DNA from: Sphingobium sp. 15-1
GTDB taxonomy: Bacteria; Pseudomonadota; Alphaproteobacteria; Sphingomonadales; Sphingomonadaceae
Reading direction: 5' to 3'
Assembly (NCBI RefSeq): GCF_013375535.1
Contig: NZ_JABXJG010000001.1
Span: forward strand, 434,001 to 498,000
Length of the DNA stretch: 64,000 nucleotides
Under the pieces are notes generated by a model. That model worked only from the letters and a program-made list of their open reading frames with translations. It did not search any database and was not told where the DNA came from. Shown in pieces: positions 27,124 to 36,335 of the stretch. Position 1 is the first letter of the stretch, and the number at the start of each line of letters is the position of its first letter. Both the position numbers and the translations under genes were made by a program.

Positions 27124-28383
27124 ATGCGTCGTGTTGTCGTCACCGGCCTTGGCATGGTCAGCCCGCTCGGCGGGGATGTGGAAACGACCTGGAAGAACAT
27201 CATCGCTTCCAAGTCCGGCGCGGCCACGATCGCGCGCTTCGACGCCAGCGAATATAAGTGCCGCATCGCCTGCGAGGTGAAGCCGGCGGATCACGAATAT
27301 GGCTATGATGCCGGGCTGGACGTGGACCACAAGATCCAGCGGCAGGTCGATCCCTTCATCGTCTATGGCATTTCCGCCGCCAGCCAGGCGCTGCGCGACG
27401 CAGGCCTCGACAATATGTCGGAAGAGGAACGCCTGCGCGCCGGTTGCTCGATCGGTTCGGGTATCGGCGGTCTGCCGGGCATTGAGAGCGAATCGCTGGT
27501 GCTGGCGAACAAGGGGCCGGGCCGCGTCTCGCCGCACTTCGTCCATGGGCGTCTGATCAATCTGATCTCGGGTCAGGTTTCGATCAAATATGGCCTGATG
27601 GGGCCGAACCATGCTGTGGTGACCGCCTGCTCGACCGGCGCGCACTCGATCGGTGACGCGGCGCGCATGATCGCGATGGACGATGCCGACGTCATGCTGG
27701 CGGGCGGCGCGGAAAGCGCGATATGCCCGATCGGTATCGCCGGATTCGCCCAGGCGCGGGCGCTGTCGACCGCGTTCAACGACCAGCCGGAAAAGGCTTC
27801 GCGTCCCTATGACGTCAACCGCGACGGCTTCGTCATGGGCGAGGGCGCGGGCGTCGTCGTGCTGGAAGAATATGAGCGGGCCAAGGCGCGTGGCGCCAGG
27901 ATCTATGCTGAGGTCATCGGCTATGGTCTGTCGGGCGACGCCTATCACGTCACCGCGCCGCATCCGGAGGGCAATGGCGGCTATCGTTCGATGCAGATGG
28001 CGCTCAAGAAGTCGGGGCTTTCGCTGGCTGACATCGATTATGTGAACGCACATGGCACCTCGACGCCGCTGGGCGACGAGCTGGAGCTGGGCGCGGTCAA
28101 GCGGCTGTTCGGTGAACATCTCGGCACCATGTCGATGAGCTCGACGAAGTCGGCGATCGGCCACCTGCTGGGCGGCGCGGGCGCGGTGGAGAGCATCTTC
28201 TGCATCCTGGCGATCCGCGACCAGATCGTGCCGCCGACGCTGAACCTCGACGAGCCGAGCGAAAGCTGCAAGGGCGTGGACCTGGTCCCGCACGTCGCCA
28301 AGGAGCGCAAGGTGCGCGCTGTGCTGAACAATTCGTTCGGTTTCGGCGGCACCAACGCCTCGCTGATCATGAAGGCGGTCTGA
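27124..28383 (+). CDS. fabF: 3-oxoacyl-ACP synthase II
   Basis: 419 aa from ATG 27124, preceded by CGGAG eight bases upstream; an earlier in-frame ATG at 27082 lacks support. Condensing enzyme. It begins MRRVVVTGLGMVSPLGGDVE. Catalytic Cys in VTACSTGAHSIGDAA, His in NAHGTSTPLGD, the Lys/His region STKSAIGHLLGGAG, and the Gly-rich FGFGGTNASL. The next gene, mltG, starts 10 bases after its stop. Confidence 0.98.
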   Translation: MRRVVVTGLGMVSPLGGDVETTWKNIIASKSGAATIARFDASEYKCRIACEVKPADHEYGYDAGLDVDHKIQRQVDPFIVYGISAASQALRDAGLDNMSEEERLRAGCSIGSGIGGLPGIESESLVLANKGPGRVSPHFVHGRLINLISGQVSIKYGLMGPNHAVVTACSTGAHSIGDAARMIAMDDADVMLAGGAESAICPIGIAGFAQARALSTAFNDQPEKASRPYDVNRDGFVMGEGAGVVVLEEYERAKARGARIYAEVIGYGLSGDAYHVTAPHPEGNGGYRSMQMALKKSGLSLADIDYVNAHGTSTPLGDELELGAVKRLFGEHLGTMSMSSTKSAIGHLLGGAGAVESIFCILAIRDQIVPPTLNLDEPSESCKGVDLVPHVAKERKVRAVLNNSFGFGGTNASLIMKAV

Positions 28384-28393
28384 GAACAGCCCC

Positions 28394-29365
28394 ATGCGGC
28401 GGCTTGGCTGGAGCATCCTGGCTGTTGGCCTCGCCGTCGCGGCCTTCGTCGCGTTCCGCTTCGTCTATGGATGGACGGAGGCGGGGCCTGCGGCAAAGGA
28501 CATCACGATCGTCGTGCCGGAGGGCGCAACCGTCGCGGATGCCGCCGTGTTGCTCAAGCAGAAGGGCGCGGTGCGCTCCGCCGATGCCTTTCTGACGCGG
28601 GCCAAGGTCTTCGGGCGTGGCAAGTCGATCAAGGCGGGCGAATTCCTGATCCCCAAGGGCGCCAGCAACAGCGACATCTTCAAGATATTGGGCGGCGGCA
28701 AGACGCTGACCCGGCTCGTGACCATACCGGAGGGAATGCCATCCATCCTGGTCCATGAGCGGCTGATGGCGAATGAGGAACTGACCGGGGATATAGCGGT
28801 CCCGGCGGAAGGCAGCGTGCTGCCCGACAGCTATGCCTTCGACAAGGGCGAGAGCCGCGCCGTAGTGCTGGGCCGCATGCAGTCCGCGATGAGCAAGGCG
28901 CTGGAGAAATTATGGGCGGAGCGGGCGCCCAATACGGTCGCCAGGACGCCGAAAGAGGCGATCATTCTGGCCAGCATCGTCGAGAAGGAAACCGGCGTGC
29001 CCTCCGAGCGGCCGATGGTGGCGGGGGTCTATGGCAACCGGCTGAAGGTCCGCATGATGTTGCAGGCGGACCCGACGATCATCTACCCAATCACCAAGGG
29101 CAAGCCGCTGGGGCGCCGGATCAAGAAGTCGGAGATCGCGGCGGTCAATGACTATAACACCTATGCGATGGTTGGGCTGCCCAAGGGACCGATCGCCAAT
29201 CCGGGGCGGCTGTCGATCCTGGCCGTGCTGCATCCGGCGGAGACCAAGGCGTTGTACTTCGTCGCGGACGGCAAGGGCGGGCATATCTTTGCCGATACGC
29301 TGCAAGAGCATAATGATAATGTGCGCAAATGGTTTGAGATCCGTCGGGCCCGGGGGGAGCTTTAG
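28394..29365 (+). CDS. mltG: Endolytic murein transglycosylase (YceG family)
   Basis: 323 aa. One N-terminal TM (LGWSILAVGLAVAAFVAFRF), a LysM-like segment (DITIVVPEGATVADAAVLLK), then the YceG domain with the catalytic Glu in ASIVEKETGVPSER, QADPTIIYPI, NDYNTYAMVGLPKGPIANPG and YFVADGKGGHIF. It cuts nascent glycan strands at the inner membrane. The position after fabF is conserved in many proteobacteria. Confidence 0.96.
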   Translation: MRRLGWSILAVGLAVAAFVAFRFVYGWTEAGPAAKDITIVVPEGATVADAAVLLKQKGAVRSADAFLTRAKVFGRGKSIKAGEFLIPKGASNSDIFKILGGGKTLTRLVTIPEGMPSILVHERLMANEELTGDIAVPAEGSVLPDSYAFDKGESRAVVLGRMQSAMSKALEKLWAERAPNTVARTPKEAIILASIVEKETGVPSERPMVAGVYGNRLKVRMMLQADPTIIYPITKGKPLGRRIKKSEIAAVNDYNTYAMVGLPKGPIANPGRLSILAVLHPAETKALYFVADGKGGHIFADTLQEHNDNVRKWFEIRRARGEL

Positions 29366-29395
29366 GCGCTGAAATAGGTGGAGGGCGGAGCTCCT

Positions 29396-29527
29396 GTCCT
29401 TGAAATACACCGTGCTCCTGCGGAGGCAGGAGCCCAGTCCTGCCCTCAGTGTGTCATCGCAACGCCTGAACTGGGTTCCTGCCTCCGCAGCAACACGACG
29501 CGTTTAAACGCAGCAACTGGCCACCAT
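29396..29527. repeat. Dispersed palindromic repeat, copy 4 (long subtype)
   Basis: Core 29410-29498 CCGTGCTCCTGCGGAGGCAG ... CTGGGTTCCTGCCTCCGCAG. Shares loop (GTGTGTCATCGCAACGCC) and flanks (TTGAAATACAC, CGCGTTTAA, CTGGCCACC) with copies 3 and 6. Confidence 0.85.
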
Positions 29528-29604
29528 TAGCCACTTCCCGCCTCAACTTTTCCTTTTCTTCCGTAAAGCAGCGATTGCCAAACGCGCGCCATCCGCCTAT
29601 CTAG

Positions 29605-29702
29605 CCGGCAGCATCAAGAGTTGGGGCGACGCCCAACGCCAACCTGCCGATCCGGGCAAGGTGGTACTCCGTGAAGGAGGATGTGGCCGATCCGGCAACC
29701 AA
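29605..29702 (+). promoter_or_regulatory. Putative SAM-I/IV-clan (S-box-like) riboswitch upstream of metA
   Basis: Core order as in S-box aptamers: GCATCAAGAG (P1/J1-2), short P2 hairpin GGGCGACGCCC, then CCAACC, a P3 stem ACCTGCC / GGCAAGGT, GGTACTCC with P4 hairpin CTCCGTGAAGGAG, and a 3' element GGCCGATCCGGCAACC. The start of metA follows about 55 bases later, with the ribosome site AAAAGGGA just downstream, so control of translation is plausible. S-adenosylmethionine repressing homoserine activation is the expected logic. Exact subclass uncertain. Confidence 0.65.
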
Positions 29703-29754
29703 GCGGACCCAAGCCACATCGTCAGCGTCGCTCCGGAAAAGGGAATGACGTGAA

Positions 29755-30681
29755 GTGCCGATCAAAATAGCCGACGACCTGCCCGCCCGTCCCATATTGG
29801 AGGCCGAGGGCGTCGACGTCATGCGCGAAGTCGATGCGGTGCGGCAGGACATCCGCCCCCTTCGGATCGCGCTGCTCAACCTCATGCCGAACAAGATCAG
29901 CACGGAGACGCAGCTTGCCCGGTTGCTGGGGGCGACGCCGCTCCAGGTCGAACTGACGCTGGTGCGGATCAGTGACCATGTGTCGCGCAACACGTCCGCC
30001 GATCATATGGCGTCCTTCTATCGTCCCTGGAGCGATGTGCGGGGCGAGCGGTTCGACGGCTTCATCATTACCGGGGCCCCGGTGGAGCAATTGCCCTTCA
30101 GAGCGGTGAGCTATTGGGATGAACTGCGCGCTATTTTCGACTGGACCCAGACCCATGTGCATCGCTCGCTCAGCATCTGCTGGGCGGCGCAGGCGGCGCT
30201 GCATCATTTCCATGGCGTGGAGAAACATGCGCTGGAGCGGAAGGCCTTCGGCCTGTTCCGGCATCATAACCATGTGCCGTCATCGCCCTGGATGCGCGGC
30301 TTTTCCGACGATTTCTGCGTTCCGGTGTCCCGTTGGTCGGAAGTGCGGCGGGAGGATATTCCCGAAGGGCAGGGCTTGCAGATATTGGCGGAGAGCAAGG
30401 AATCCGGGCTTTGCCTGATCGGTGATCCGGGCCGGGGCTTCCTGCATATGTTCAACCATCTGGAATATGACACGCTGACGCTGGCCGAGGAATATGCGCG
30501 GGATGGGGCGAGGCAGTTGCCCGCCCATTATTTCCCCGGCGACGATCCGGCGCGGGCTCCGCATAATCACTGGCGCAGTCATGCCCATCTGCTGTTCGGC
30601 AACTGGATCAACGAAATGTACCAGACGGTGCCCTTCGATCTGGACTCGGTCGGGCAGGAGGCGGTGCTGTCGGCGGCTTAG
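29755..30681 (+). CDS. metA: Homoserine O-acyltransferase (MetA type)
   Basis: 308 aa from GTG 29755, with AAAAGGGA ten bases upstream. It acylates homoserine in the first committed step of methionine synthesis. Class I amidotransferase-like fold; nucleophile Cys in SLSICWAAQAALHHFHGV, His in the HNHWRSHAHLLFGNWINEMY segment, and family landmarks LRIALLNLMPNKISTETQLA and GFIITGAPVEQLPF. Succinyl versus acetyl donor cannot be decided by eye. Its neighbour upstream is the SAM-sensing leader. Confidence 0.94.
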   Translation: MPIKIADDLPARPILEAEGVDVMREVDAVRQDIRPLRIALLNLMPNKISTETQLARLLGATPLQVELTLVRISDHVSRNTSADHMASFYRPWSDVRGERFDGFIITGAPVEQLPFRAVSYWDELRAIFDWTQTHVHRSLSICWAAQAALHHFHGVEKHALERKAFGLFRHHNHVPSSPWMRGFSDDFCVPVSRWSEVRREDIPEGQGLQILAESKESGLCLIGDPGRGFLHMFNHLEYDTLTLAEEYARDGARQLPAHYFPGDDPARAPHNHWRSHAHLLFGNWINEMYQTVPFDLDSVGQEAVLSAA

Positions 30682-30793
30682 GGCGCTTTTTGCGCGGATG
30701 AAGCTTGGAGCAGCGGGCGGATGCAGTTGGATCAGCATTGCTCTGGATGCGTGAAATTGCTGGATATTGTCTAGTTGTCGTCATTGGACGGTA

Positions 30794-30880
30794 CGTGCTC
30801 CTGCGAAGGCAGGAGCCCAGTTCTTGCGGTGCGGTGATCCATAGGCGATGAGACTGGGCTCCTGCCTTCGCAGGAGCACG
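30794..30880. repeat. Dispersed palindromic repeat, copy 5
   Basis: CGTGCTCCTGCGAAGGCAGG ... CCTGCCTTCGCAGGAGCACG, perfect arms, between the convergent metA and a membrane-protein gene. The rest of the 266-base gap shows nothing else I can name. Confidence 0.9.
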
Positions 30881-30947
30881 CTATCCTCAAATGGAATGAA
30901 GGTTTGCTTCCCGTCCCATTACGTCCTCACGCTAAACGCTCCACATG

Positions 30948-31367
30948 CTAGCGGAGAACGCCCTTCGCGATCAGCCCCCTGGCATAGCGCCATTGGAAGA
31001 GGGCGACGATCAGGATCACGGCCGGGAAGATCGCGGCGGTGAAGCCCTTCACGGCCAGCAGGTCGGTGTGGATGAAGCTGTAGCCGAATTGCACGATCAC
31101 GGCGATGATGGAGAGCAGAAACAAGGGCGCGGCGGCGGCCTTGCGGAGCAGCAGCAGGATCGCGCCCATCGTGCCTGCGCCGACAGCGACCGCATAGGCC
31201 GCCCAGACCCAGCCGGGCATGGAAGCGAATATCCTGGCGGTATAGGGATCGGTCTTCGCCAACTGGTTGAGGTCTGCGCTATATTGCATGATGAAGGCGG
31301 CCATCCCCATCAGGTTCCAGAGCAGCAACAGGATTCCAATGGCCCGAAAGGATCGTGACGCGGTCAT
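30948..31367 (-). CDS. Hypothetical four-TM membrane protein
   Basis: 139 aa from ATG 31367, chosen because AGGGGGG lies upstream. Four hydrophobic segments: AIGILLLLWNLMGMAAFIMQ, AAYAVAVGAGTMGAILLLL, APLFLLSIIAVIVQFGYSF, TAAIFPAVILIVALFQW. The pattern resembles small DoxX-like or sugar-transporter-type proteins, but no signature is certain. Single gene divergent from a 2H phosphoesterase gene. Confidence 0.75.
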   Translation of the reverse strand: MTASRSFRAIGILLLLWNLMGMAAFIMQYSADLNQLAKTDPYTARIFASMPGWVWAAYAVAVGAGTMGAILLLLRKAAAAPLFLLSIIAVIVQFGYSFIHTDLLAVKGFTAAIFPAVILIVALFQWRYARGLIAKGVLR

Positions 31368-31459
31368 GGCGGTTCCCCCCTGTATCGGCGGCCTGCCCGT
31401 CGGGCCGCCGGAGCGGATCATAGCGGCTGACGGGATTTCGCGAAAGGAGATGCCGGATT

Positions 31460-31978
31460 TTGGCAGGTGAGGCTGTGGCGGCGCCGATCATCGTGACGGC
31501 TTTGATGGGGGCGGCGGATTTCGCCTGGGCGGACGGCTTGCGCCGCGCGCATTTCCCGGCCGGGCGCAATCTGGTGCCGGCGCATATCACGCTGTTCCAT
31601 CATCTGCCGCCTTCGGCTTTGGCGGAAGTGGCGCTGCGGTTGAAGCGGCTCTGCGCGGGTCCGCCGCCCGTTGCGAGACTGGCGGAGGTGATGCTGCTGG
31701 GGCGGGGGGTCGCCTATCGGGTGGAAAGTCCGGAACTGATGGCGATACGGGAGGAACTGGCGGAGGCCTTTGCGGGCCTGCTGGCGCCGCAGGATCAGGG
31801 GCGGCCGCGTTTCCACGTCACGGTGCAGAACAAAGCCGAACCGGCCGAGGCGAAGGCGCTGGCGACCGACTTGCGGCGGGGCTTTAACCCAAGGCCGCTT
31901 GCCATTGCCGGTCTTGCCGCCTGGCATTATCGCGGCGGGCCTTGGGAATTGGCGATGAAGGCCAGCTTTCGGGGCTGA
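31460..31978 (+). CDS. 2H phosphoesterase / 2'-5' RNA ligase family protein
   Basis: 172 aa from a TTG at 31460, with AAGGAGA about ten bases upstream; a GTG at 31475 is the alternative. The two HxT/S catalytic motifs of the family are visible: HITLFHHLP near residue 42 and HVTVQNKAEP near residue 118. The family includes cyclic phosphodiesterases and LigT-type RNA ligases; the substrate is not known. Confidence 0.85.
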   Translation: MAGEAVAAPIIVTALMGAADFAWADGLRRAHFPAGRNLVPAHITLFHHLPPSALAEVALRLKRLCAGPPPVARLAEVMLLGRGVAYRVESPELMAIREELAEAFAGLLAPQDQGRPRFHVTVQNKAEPAEAKALATDLRRGFNPRPLAIAGLAAWHYRGGPWELAMKASFRG

Positions 31979-31993
31979 CCTTCATCCATCCAT

Positions 31994-33220
31994 TCAGGCG
32001 AGGCCGACTTCCTTGAGCGGCACGCTCGCATCGGCCAACTGCGCCTGATCCAGCGCCGCGCCGGAAACGACATGGGCGCGGCCCTGCACATAGTCCTTGA
32101 CCGCATTGACGCAGTCGAGCGCGATCAGCTTGCCGCCCTTCATGTACAGGACAGAGAAGCTGCGGGTCGCCGGATCGCCGCGCAGGATCGTCTGGTCATG
32201 GCCGGTCGACAGGCCCACCGTCTGGAGCTTCAGATCATATTGGTTCGACCAGAACCAGGGCACGGCATGATAGGCCTCTTCCTTGCCCATGATGTGGGCA
32301 ACGGCCGTCTTCGCCTGATCATTGGCGTTCTGCACCGACTCAAGCCGGATCTGCGCGCCCCGGGCGAAGCTGTTGGCGTGGGCGGCGCAATCGCCCACCG
32401 CATAGATGTCGGGCAGGCTGGTGCGGCAATATTCGTCCACATCCACGCCATTGCCGCCCGCCGCGCCCGCCGCGATCAGCGGGCCGGTTTCGGGGATGAT
32501 GCCGATGCCGACGATCACCATGTCGGTTTCGATCCGCTCGCCATCCTGCATCAGCACGGCGGTCGCCTTGCCGTCGGTGACCTCGATGCAGTCCATGCGG
32601 GCGCCCGTGCGCAGGTCGACGCCATGGGCGCGATGCTCCGCCTCATAGAAGCGCGACAATTCCTCGCCCGCCACGCGCGCCAGCACGCGGTCCAGCGCTT
32701 CCAGCAGCACGACCTTCTTGCCGAATTTCGAGAGGACGGCGGCAGCCTCCAGCCCGATATAGCCGCCGCCGATGACGGTCACATGCTCGATCTGGTCGAT
32801 CTTCGCCATCATCGCGTCGACATCGTCGCGGCGGCGGACGGCATGGACATTGGGCGCGTCGGCGCCGGCGCAGCTCAGCATGCGCGGGGAGCCGCCGGTG
32901 CACCAGATCAGCTTGCCATAGCTGATTTCCCGGTCGCCCGCAGTCACGAACTTGCCGACCGGGTCGACCGCCTTCACGCGCAGGCCGAGTAGCATGTCGA
33001 TCTTACGCTCTTCCCAGAAGCTGGCCGGGCGGATCAGGATGCGGTCGAAGCTCTTGTCGCCCGCGAAATATTCCTTGGACAGCGGCGGACGTTCATAGGG
33101 CGGGTCCTTTTCATCGCCTATCATCGCGATGGACCCATCGAAGCCGAGCTGGCGCAGCGAAATGCCCGCCTGCGCCCCGGCATGCCCGGCACCTACGATC
33201 AGAACGTCATAATAGCTCAT
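31994..33220 (-). CDS. Ferredoxin/rubredoxin reductase-type FAD oxidoreductase
   Basis: 408 aa. FAD-binding [20 protein letters not shown] at the N-terminus, [12 protein letters not shown] (ferredoxin-reductase hallmark), NAD-binding [20 protein letters not shown], second FAD motif [12 protein letters not shown], and a C-terminal reductase domain with [18 protein letters not shown]. Relatives pass electrons from NADH to a ferredoxin serving cytochrome P450 or Rieske oxygenases. No ferredoxin or oxygenase lies next to it, so its partner is unknown. Confidence 0.92.
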   Translation of the reverse strand: MSYYDVLIVGAGHAGAQAGISLRQLGFDGSIAMIGDEKDPPYERPPLSKEYFAGDKSFDRILIRPASFWEERKIDMLLGLRVKAVDPVGKFVTAGDREISYGKLIWCTGGSPRMLSCAGADAPNVHAVRRRDDVDAMMAKIDQIEHVTVIGGGYIGLEAAAVLSKFGKKVVLLEALDRVLARVAGEELSRFYEAEHRAHGVDLRTGARMDCIEVTDGKATAVLMQDGERIETDMVIVGIGIIPETGPLIAAGAAGGNGVDVDEYCRTSLPDIYAVGDCAAHANSFARGAQIRLESVQNANDQAKTAVAHIMGKEEAYHAVPWFWSNQYDLKLQTVGLSTGHDQTILRGDPATRSFSVLYMKGGKLIALDCVNAVKDYVQGRAHVVSGAALDQAQLADASVPLKEVGLA

Positions 33221-33311
33221 CGACGCGCTATCCCCTCATTTTCTGTTGCCGCGTGCTTGGCGCGCTTTCGCCGGGCTGGCAAGCGGATTGTCGTCTGGCG
33301 CTCCATCGCCG

Positions 33312-33337
33312 GGTTGGCCGGGCGGACCCGGCCAACC
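33312..33337. terminator. Strong hairpin downstream of htpG
   Basis: GGTTGGCCGGG, loop CGGA, CCCGGCCAACC: a perfect 11-bp stem starting six bases after the htpG stop. No T-run follows, so it may be a transcript-stabilising hairpin or a rho-assisted end. Confidence 0.6.
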
Positions 33338-33342
33338 GCGCC

Positions 33343-35226
33343 TTAGCGGATCGCGCCGCCGATCATGCGGGCGAGGCGCGCGGAAAAAGCGCGGGGATCG
33401 GATGGCAGCTCGCCATCCGCGATCCGCGCCTCGTCGAGCAGCAGCCGCGCCGCATCCTCGCGCAGATCGCTGCCCTCGGCCAGCGTGCCGAGTTTCGCGA
33501 TCAGGTCATGGCGGGGATTAATCTCCAGCACCGGCTTGGCCGCATTGTCGAGCCGCCCGGCCCCGGCCAGCAGCTTTTCGAGCTGGCGGTCCATCGCATT
33601 GTCCGGCGCCACCAGGCAGACGGCGCTTTCCGTCAGCCGTTCCGATGCGCGGACGTCGGAGACCTCCTCGCCCAGCACATCCTTGACATAGGCGATGAAG
33701 CCGTCGACCTCCGCCGATGCCTGCGTGGCGGGCGTCTCGCCGTCGGCCAGCGGGATCAGGCTGAGGTCGGCCAGGCCCTGCGTCACGGACTTGAACGGCT
33801 TGCCCTGATAATCGACTCCGGCCGTGACCCAGAAGCTGTCGACCTGATCGGTGAGCAGCAGCACCTCGATTCCGCGGGCGCGGAACCCTTCGAGCTGCGG
33901 CGAGGAGGCGAGACGGTCGAGATCGGCGCCCGTCGCATAGTAGATCGCGGTCTGATTGTCCTTGATCGCCTCGACATAGTCCTTCAGCGAGCGCCAGCCT
34001 TCCCCCGACGCCGTGCTCTTGAAGCGGGCGAGGCCAAGCAGCGCCTCCCGCCGGGCAAAATCCTCGTACAGCCCTTCCTTCAGGACCGCGCCGAAATTGT
34101 CCCAGAATTTGAGATAGGCTTCCCCATCCTTCTCGGACAGCTTGTCCAGTTCGGAGAGGATGCGGTTGGCGACGCCCTTCTGGATGGCGGCGAGGACGGG
34201 GCTTTCCTGGATCATCTCGCGCGAAACGTTGAGCGGCAGGTCGTTGCTGTCGACCAGACCGCGCACGAAGCGCAGGTAGCGCGGCAATATCTGCGCCTCG
34301 TCGGTGATGAACACCCGGCGGACGTAGAGCTTCATCCGCCCGGCGCGATCCGGATCGAACAGGTCGAACGGCCGCATGGAAGGGAGGAAGGCAAGGACCG
34401 AATATTCGTGCAGCCCCTCGGCGCGATAATGGAGGGTCAGCGCGGGCTCATCGAACTGGCCGGCGGTGCTGCGGTAGAAGTCGGTATATTCCTCCGCCGT
34501 GATGTCGGACTTCGGACGGGTCCAGAGCGCCGCGCCATCCGCGATCTGCTTTTCCTCCGCATCCGGCTTTTCCTTGAGGAAGATGGGGACGGGGACGTGG
34601 CCCGACTGCGCGGTGACGATGCGCTGGGTGGTGAATGGCTCGGTGTAGCTGGCGGCGTCTTCCTTCAGGTGAAGGACGATGCGGGTGCCGCGGGCGGGAG
34701 CCTCCGCCGGATCGACAAGCTGGATGGTGTAGCTGCCCAGGCCGTCCGACGCCCAATGCGCGGCGGTGTCGGCCCCGGCGCGGCGGGAGAAGACGTCCAC
34801 CTTGTCCGCGACCATGAAGGCGGAATAGAAGCCGACGCCGAACTGGCCGATCAATTGAGCGCCTTCTCCTTCCTTGGAGGCGGTGACGCGCTCCATAAAG
34901 GCGCGGGTGCCGGAGCGGGCGATGGTGCCCAGCGCTTCGGTCAGCTCCACCTCGCTCATGCCGATGCCATTATCCTCGACGATGAGCTGGCGAGCATCGG
35001 GATCGAGCGTGACGGTGATGCGGGGCTGCCCGTCATCCCCGGCCAGCGCCGGATCGCTCAGCAGTTCGTAGCGCAGCTTTTCGCAGGCGTCCGCCGCGTT
35101 CGAGATCAGCTCGCGCAGGAAGACGTCCTTGTCCGAATAGACCGAGTGCACCATCATGTGCAGCAGCCGGGCGACATCGGCCTCGAAGGAACGGGTTTCG
35201 GGTGCGGTGCCGGTCGTGGTGGTCAT
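33343..35226 (-). CDS. htpG: Hsp90-family chaperone HtpG
   Basis: 627 aa, full length. GHKL ATPase motifs: ELISNAADACEKLRYELLSD, VEDNGIGMSEVEL, IGQFGVGFYSAFMVADKV and GTRIVLHLKED. Middle domain LYVRRVFITDEAQILPRYLR and LPLNVSREMIQESPVL, with the catalytic Arg region. Charged linkers of eukaryotic Hsp90 are absent. An RpoH-like promoter lies 50-80 bases upstream, in line with heat induction. Confidence 0.97.
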   Translation of the reverse strand: MTTTTGTAPETRSFEADVARLLHMMVHSVYSDKDVFLRELISNAADACEKLRYELLSDPALAGDDGQPRITVTLDPDARQLIVEDNGIGMSEVELTEALGTIARSGTRAFMERVTASKEGEGAQLIGQFGVGFYSAFMVADKVDVFSRRAGADTAAHWASDGLGSYTIQLVDPAEAPARGTRIVLHLKEDAASYTEPFTTQRIVTAQSGHVPVPIFLKEKPDAEEKQIADGAALWTRPKSDITAEEYTDFYRSTAGQFDEPALTLHYRAEGLHEYSVLAFLPSMRPFDLFDPDRAGRMKLYVRRVFITDEAQILPRYLRFVRGLVDSNDLPLNVSREMIQESPVLAAIQKGVANRILSELDKLSEKDGEAYLKFWDNFGAVLKEGLYEDFARREALLGLARFKSTASGEGWRSLKDYVEAIKDNQTAIYYATGADLDRLASSPQLEGFRARGIEVLLLTDQVDSFWVTAGVDYQGKPFKSVTQGLADLSLIPLADGETPATQASAEVDGFIAYVKDVLGEEVSDVRASERLTESAVCLVAPDNAMDRQLEKLLAGAGRLDNAAKPVLEINPRHDLIAKLGTLAEGSDLREDAARLLLDEARIADGELPSDPRAFSARLARMIGGAIR

Positions 35227-35279
35227 GGCGGTTTCGAAAGCTCTCCCTGATGGAATCCGGCCAATGGAATCCGAACCGC

Positions 35280-35309
35280 CAGATGGCGGGAGCGGGGACG
35301 GCTTTCAAG
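35280..35309 (-). promoter_or_regulatory. Heat-shock (RpoH-like) promoter of htpG
   Basis: On the minus strand: CTTGAAA, 13 bases, CCGCCATCT. This fits the sigma-32 pattern CTTGAAA-N11-16-CCCCATNT with one or two changes in the -10. The ATG of htpG follows about 54 bases downstream. Confidence 0.65.
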
Positions 35310-35394
35310 TCCCGATGCCTTGCTTCATGTCGGGGAAATCGCGGCGGCGCGCCTTAGTCCCCTTGCGGGAAGATCCGCGATCCTGGGAAAAGGG

Positions 35395-35559
35395 TCAGCC
35401 GCGCTGCAATTGCAGGGCCTTGGCCTGATAGCGCACGGCCAGTTCGGCATGAACCGCGATCATCGCGCCATTGTCGCCGCGCAATTTCGCATCGCTTGCC
35501 TTCTGGATTTCCTCTTTGGCCCGGGCCTCGAAATAGGACGCATCGTCATGGCGGGACAC
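35395..35559 (-). CDS. Small hypothetical protein
   Basis: 54 aa from GTG 35559, preceded by AGGGAG at seven to nine bases; an ATG at 35577 adds six residues. Highly charged, helical, no signal: SRHDDASYFEARAKEEIQKA, SDAKLRGDNGAMIAVHAELA, VRYQAKALQLQRG. Not recognised by name. Similar short Ala/Glu-rich proteins are common in sphingomonads. Located between the hemerythrin gene and htpG. Confidence 0.6.
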   Translation of the reverse strand: MSRHDDASYFEARAKEEIQKASDAKLRGDNGAMIAVHAELAVRYQAKALQLQRG

Positions 35560-35696
35560 GGGCTCTCTCCCTGTCATTGCCGCGCGATGATAACCGCAGC
35601 CGCGCTGACCGCCATCACACAGGTTAGTCCGCGGGGCGATGCCGAAAAGCGCGCCCCGCGAACCGACCGGAGGGAATAAGGTTCGATGCGCGCCGA

Positions 35697-36209
35697 TCAG
35701 GCGGGCAGCAGATGGATCGCGCGGGGCTTGGCGGGCGGAAGGCCGCCATTTTTCGCCTCCCGCAACAACTGCGCCTTGCGCGTCATCATCGCATCGCGAA
35801 GCTGGACCAGATCGACGTCCGTCTTCCGGCATTGGGCGAACATGCCTTCGCCCCGCATCTCCTCCTCACGGACATGATGCTTGATCTCTTCGGACAGCAC
35901 CTTGACCTTGGCGTCGAAGAAATCGTCGGCCGGGTCGCCTTCCTCTATGTCGTTGACCAGCATCTTGGCGCCGTCATGTTCGACATAGGCTTCGTCGAGC
36001 GTGTCGTCCTCTATCTTCCCGCGAAATGTGGGGTAGAAGATTTCCTCCTCGATCAGCGTGTGGACCTTCAGCTCCAGGCAGATCTGCTGGGCCAGCGCCT
36101 TTTTGCGCGCCGCCGATCCGGCCTTTTCGAACTGCTCGAACAAATCCTCCACCTTGCGGTGATCGGCTTTCAGAAGGGCGATCGCATCGGTGAATTGGGG
36201 GTCGGCCAT
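35697..36209 (-). CDS. Hemerythrin-domain protein
   Basis: 170 aa. Four-helix hemerythrin pattern with the metal-binding His/Glu set: H in LLKADHRKVEDLFEQFE, H and E in LKVHTLIEEEIFYPTF, H in YVEHDGAKMLVNDIE, and the H/E pair in LSEEIKHHVREEEMRGEGMF. Binds a di-iron centre that may sense or bind oxygen or NO. Basic C-terminal tail. It stands alone about 130 bases upstream of the small charged protein gene. Confidence 0.92.
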   Translation of the reverse strand: MADPQFTDAIALLKADHRKVEDLFEQFEKAGSAARKKALAQQICLELKVHTLIEEEIFYPTFRGKIEDDTLDEAYVEHDGAKMLVNDIEEGDPADDFFDAKVKVLSEEIKHHVREEEMRGEGMFAQCRKTDVDLVQLRDAMMTRKAQLLREAKNGGLPPAKPRAIHLLPA

Positions 36210-36335
36210 GGTCTCTCTCCTCCTTGGATGGTCACGCGATGGAAGTCGTCAAGGGACGTGTCGGTTCCACGCGAACGGTTCGCAACAAGGGAAATATCGC
36301 CGCCGCTTCCTGGCCGCCCCGCCCAGATCGCGGGA

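Noticed and set aside
33253..35250. 665-codon plus-strand reading frame opposite htpG
   Set aside because: It mirrors htpG codon by codon, has no ribosome site and reads as low-complexity Arg/Gly/Gln protein; a high-GC shadow frame.
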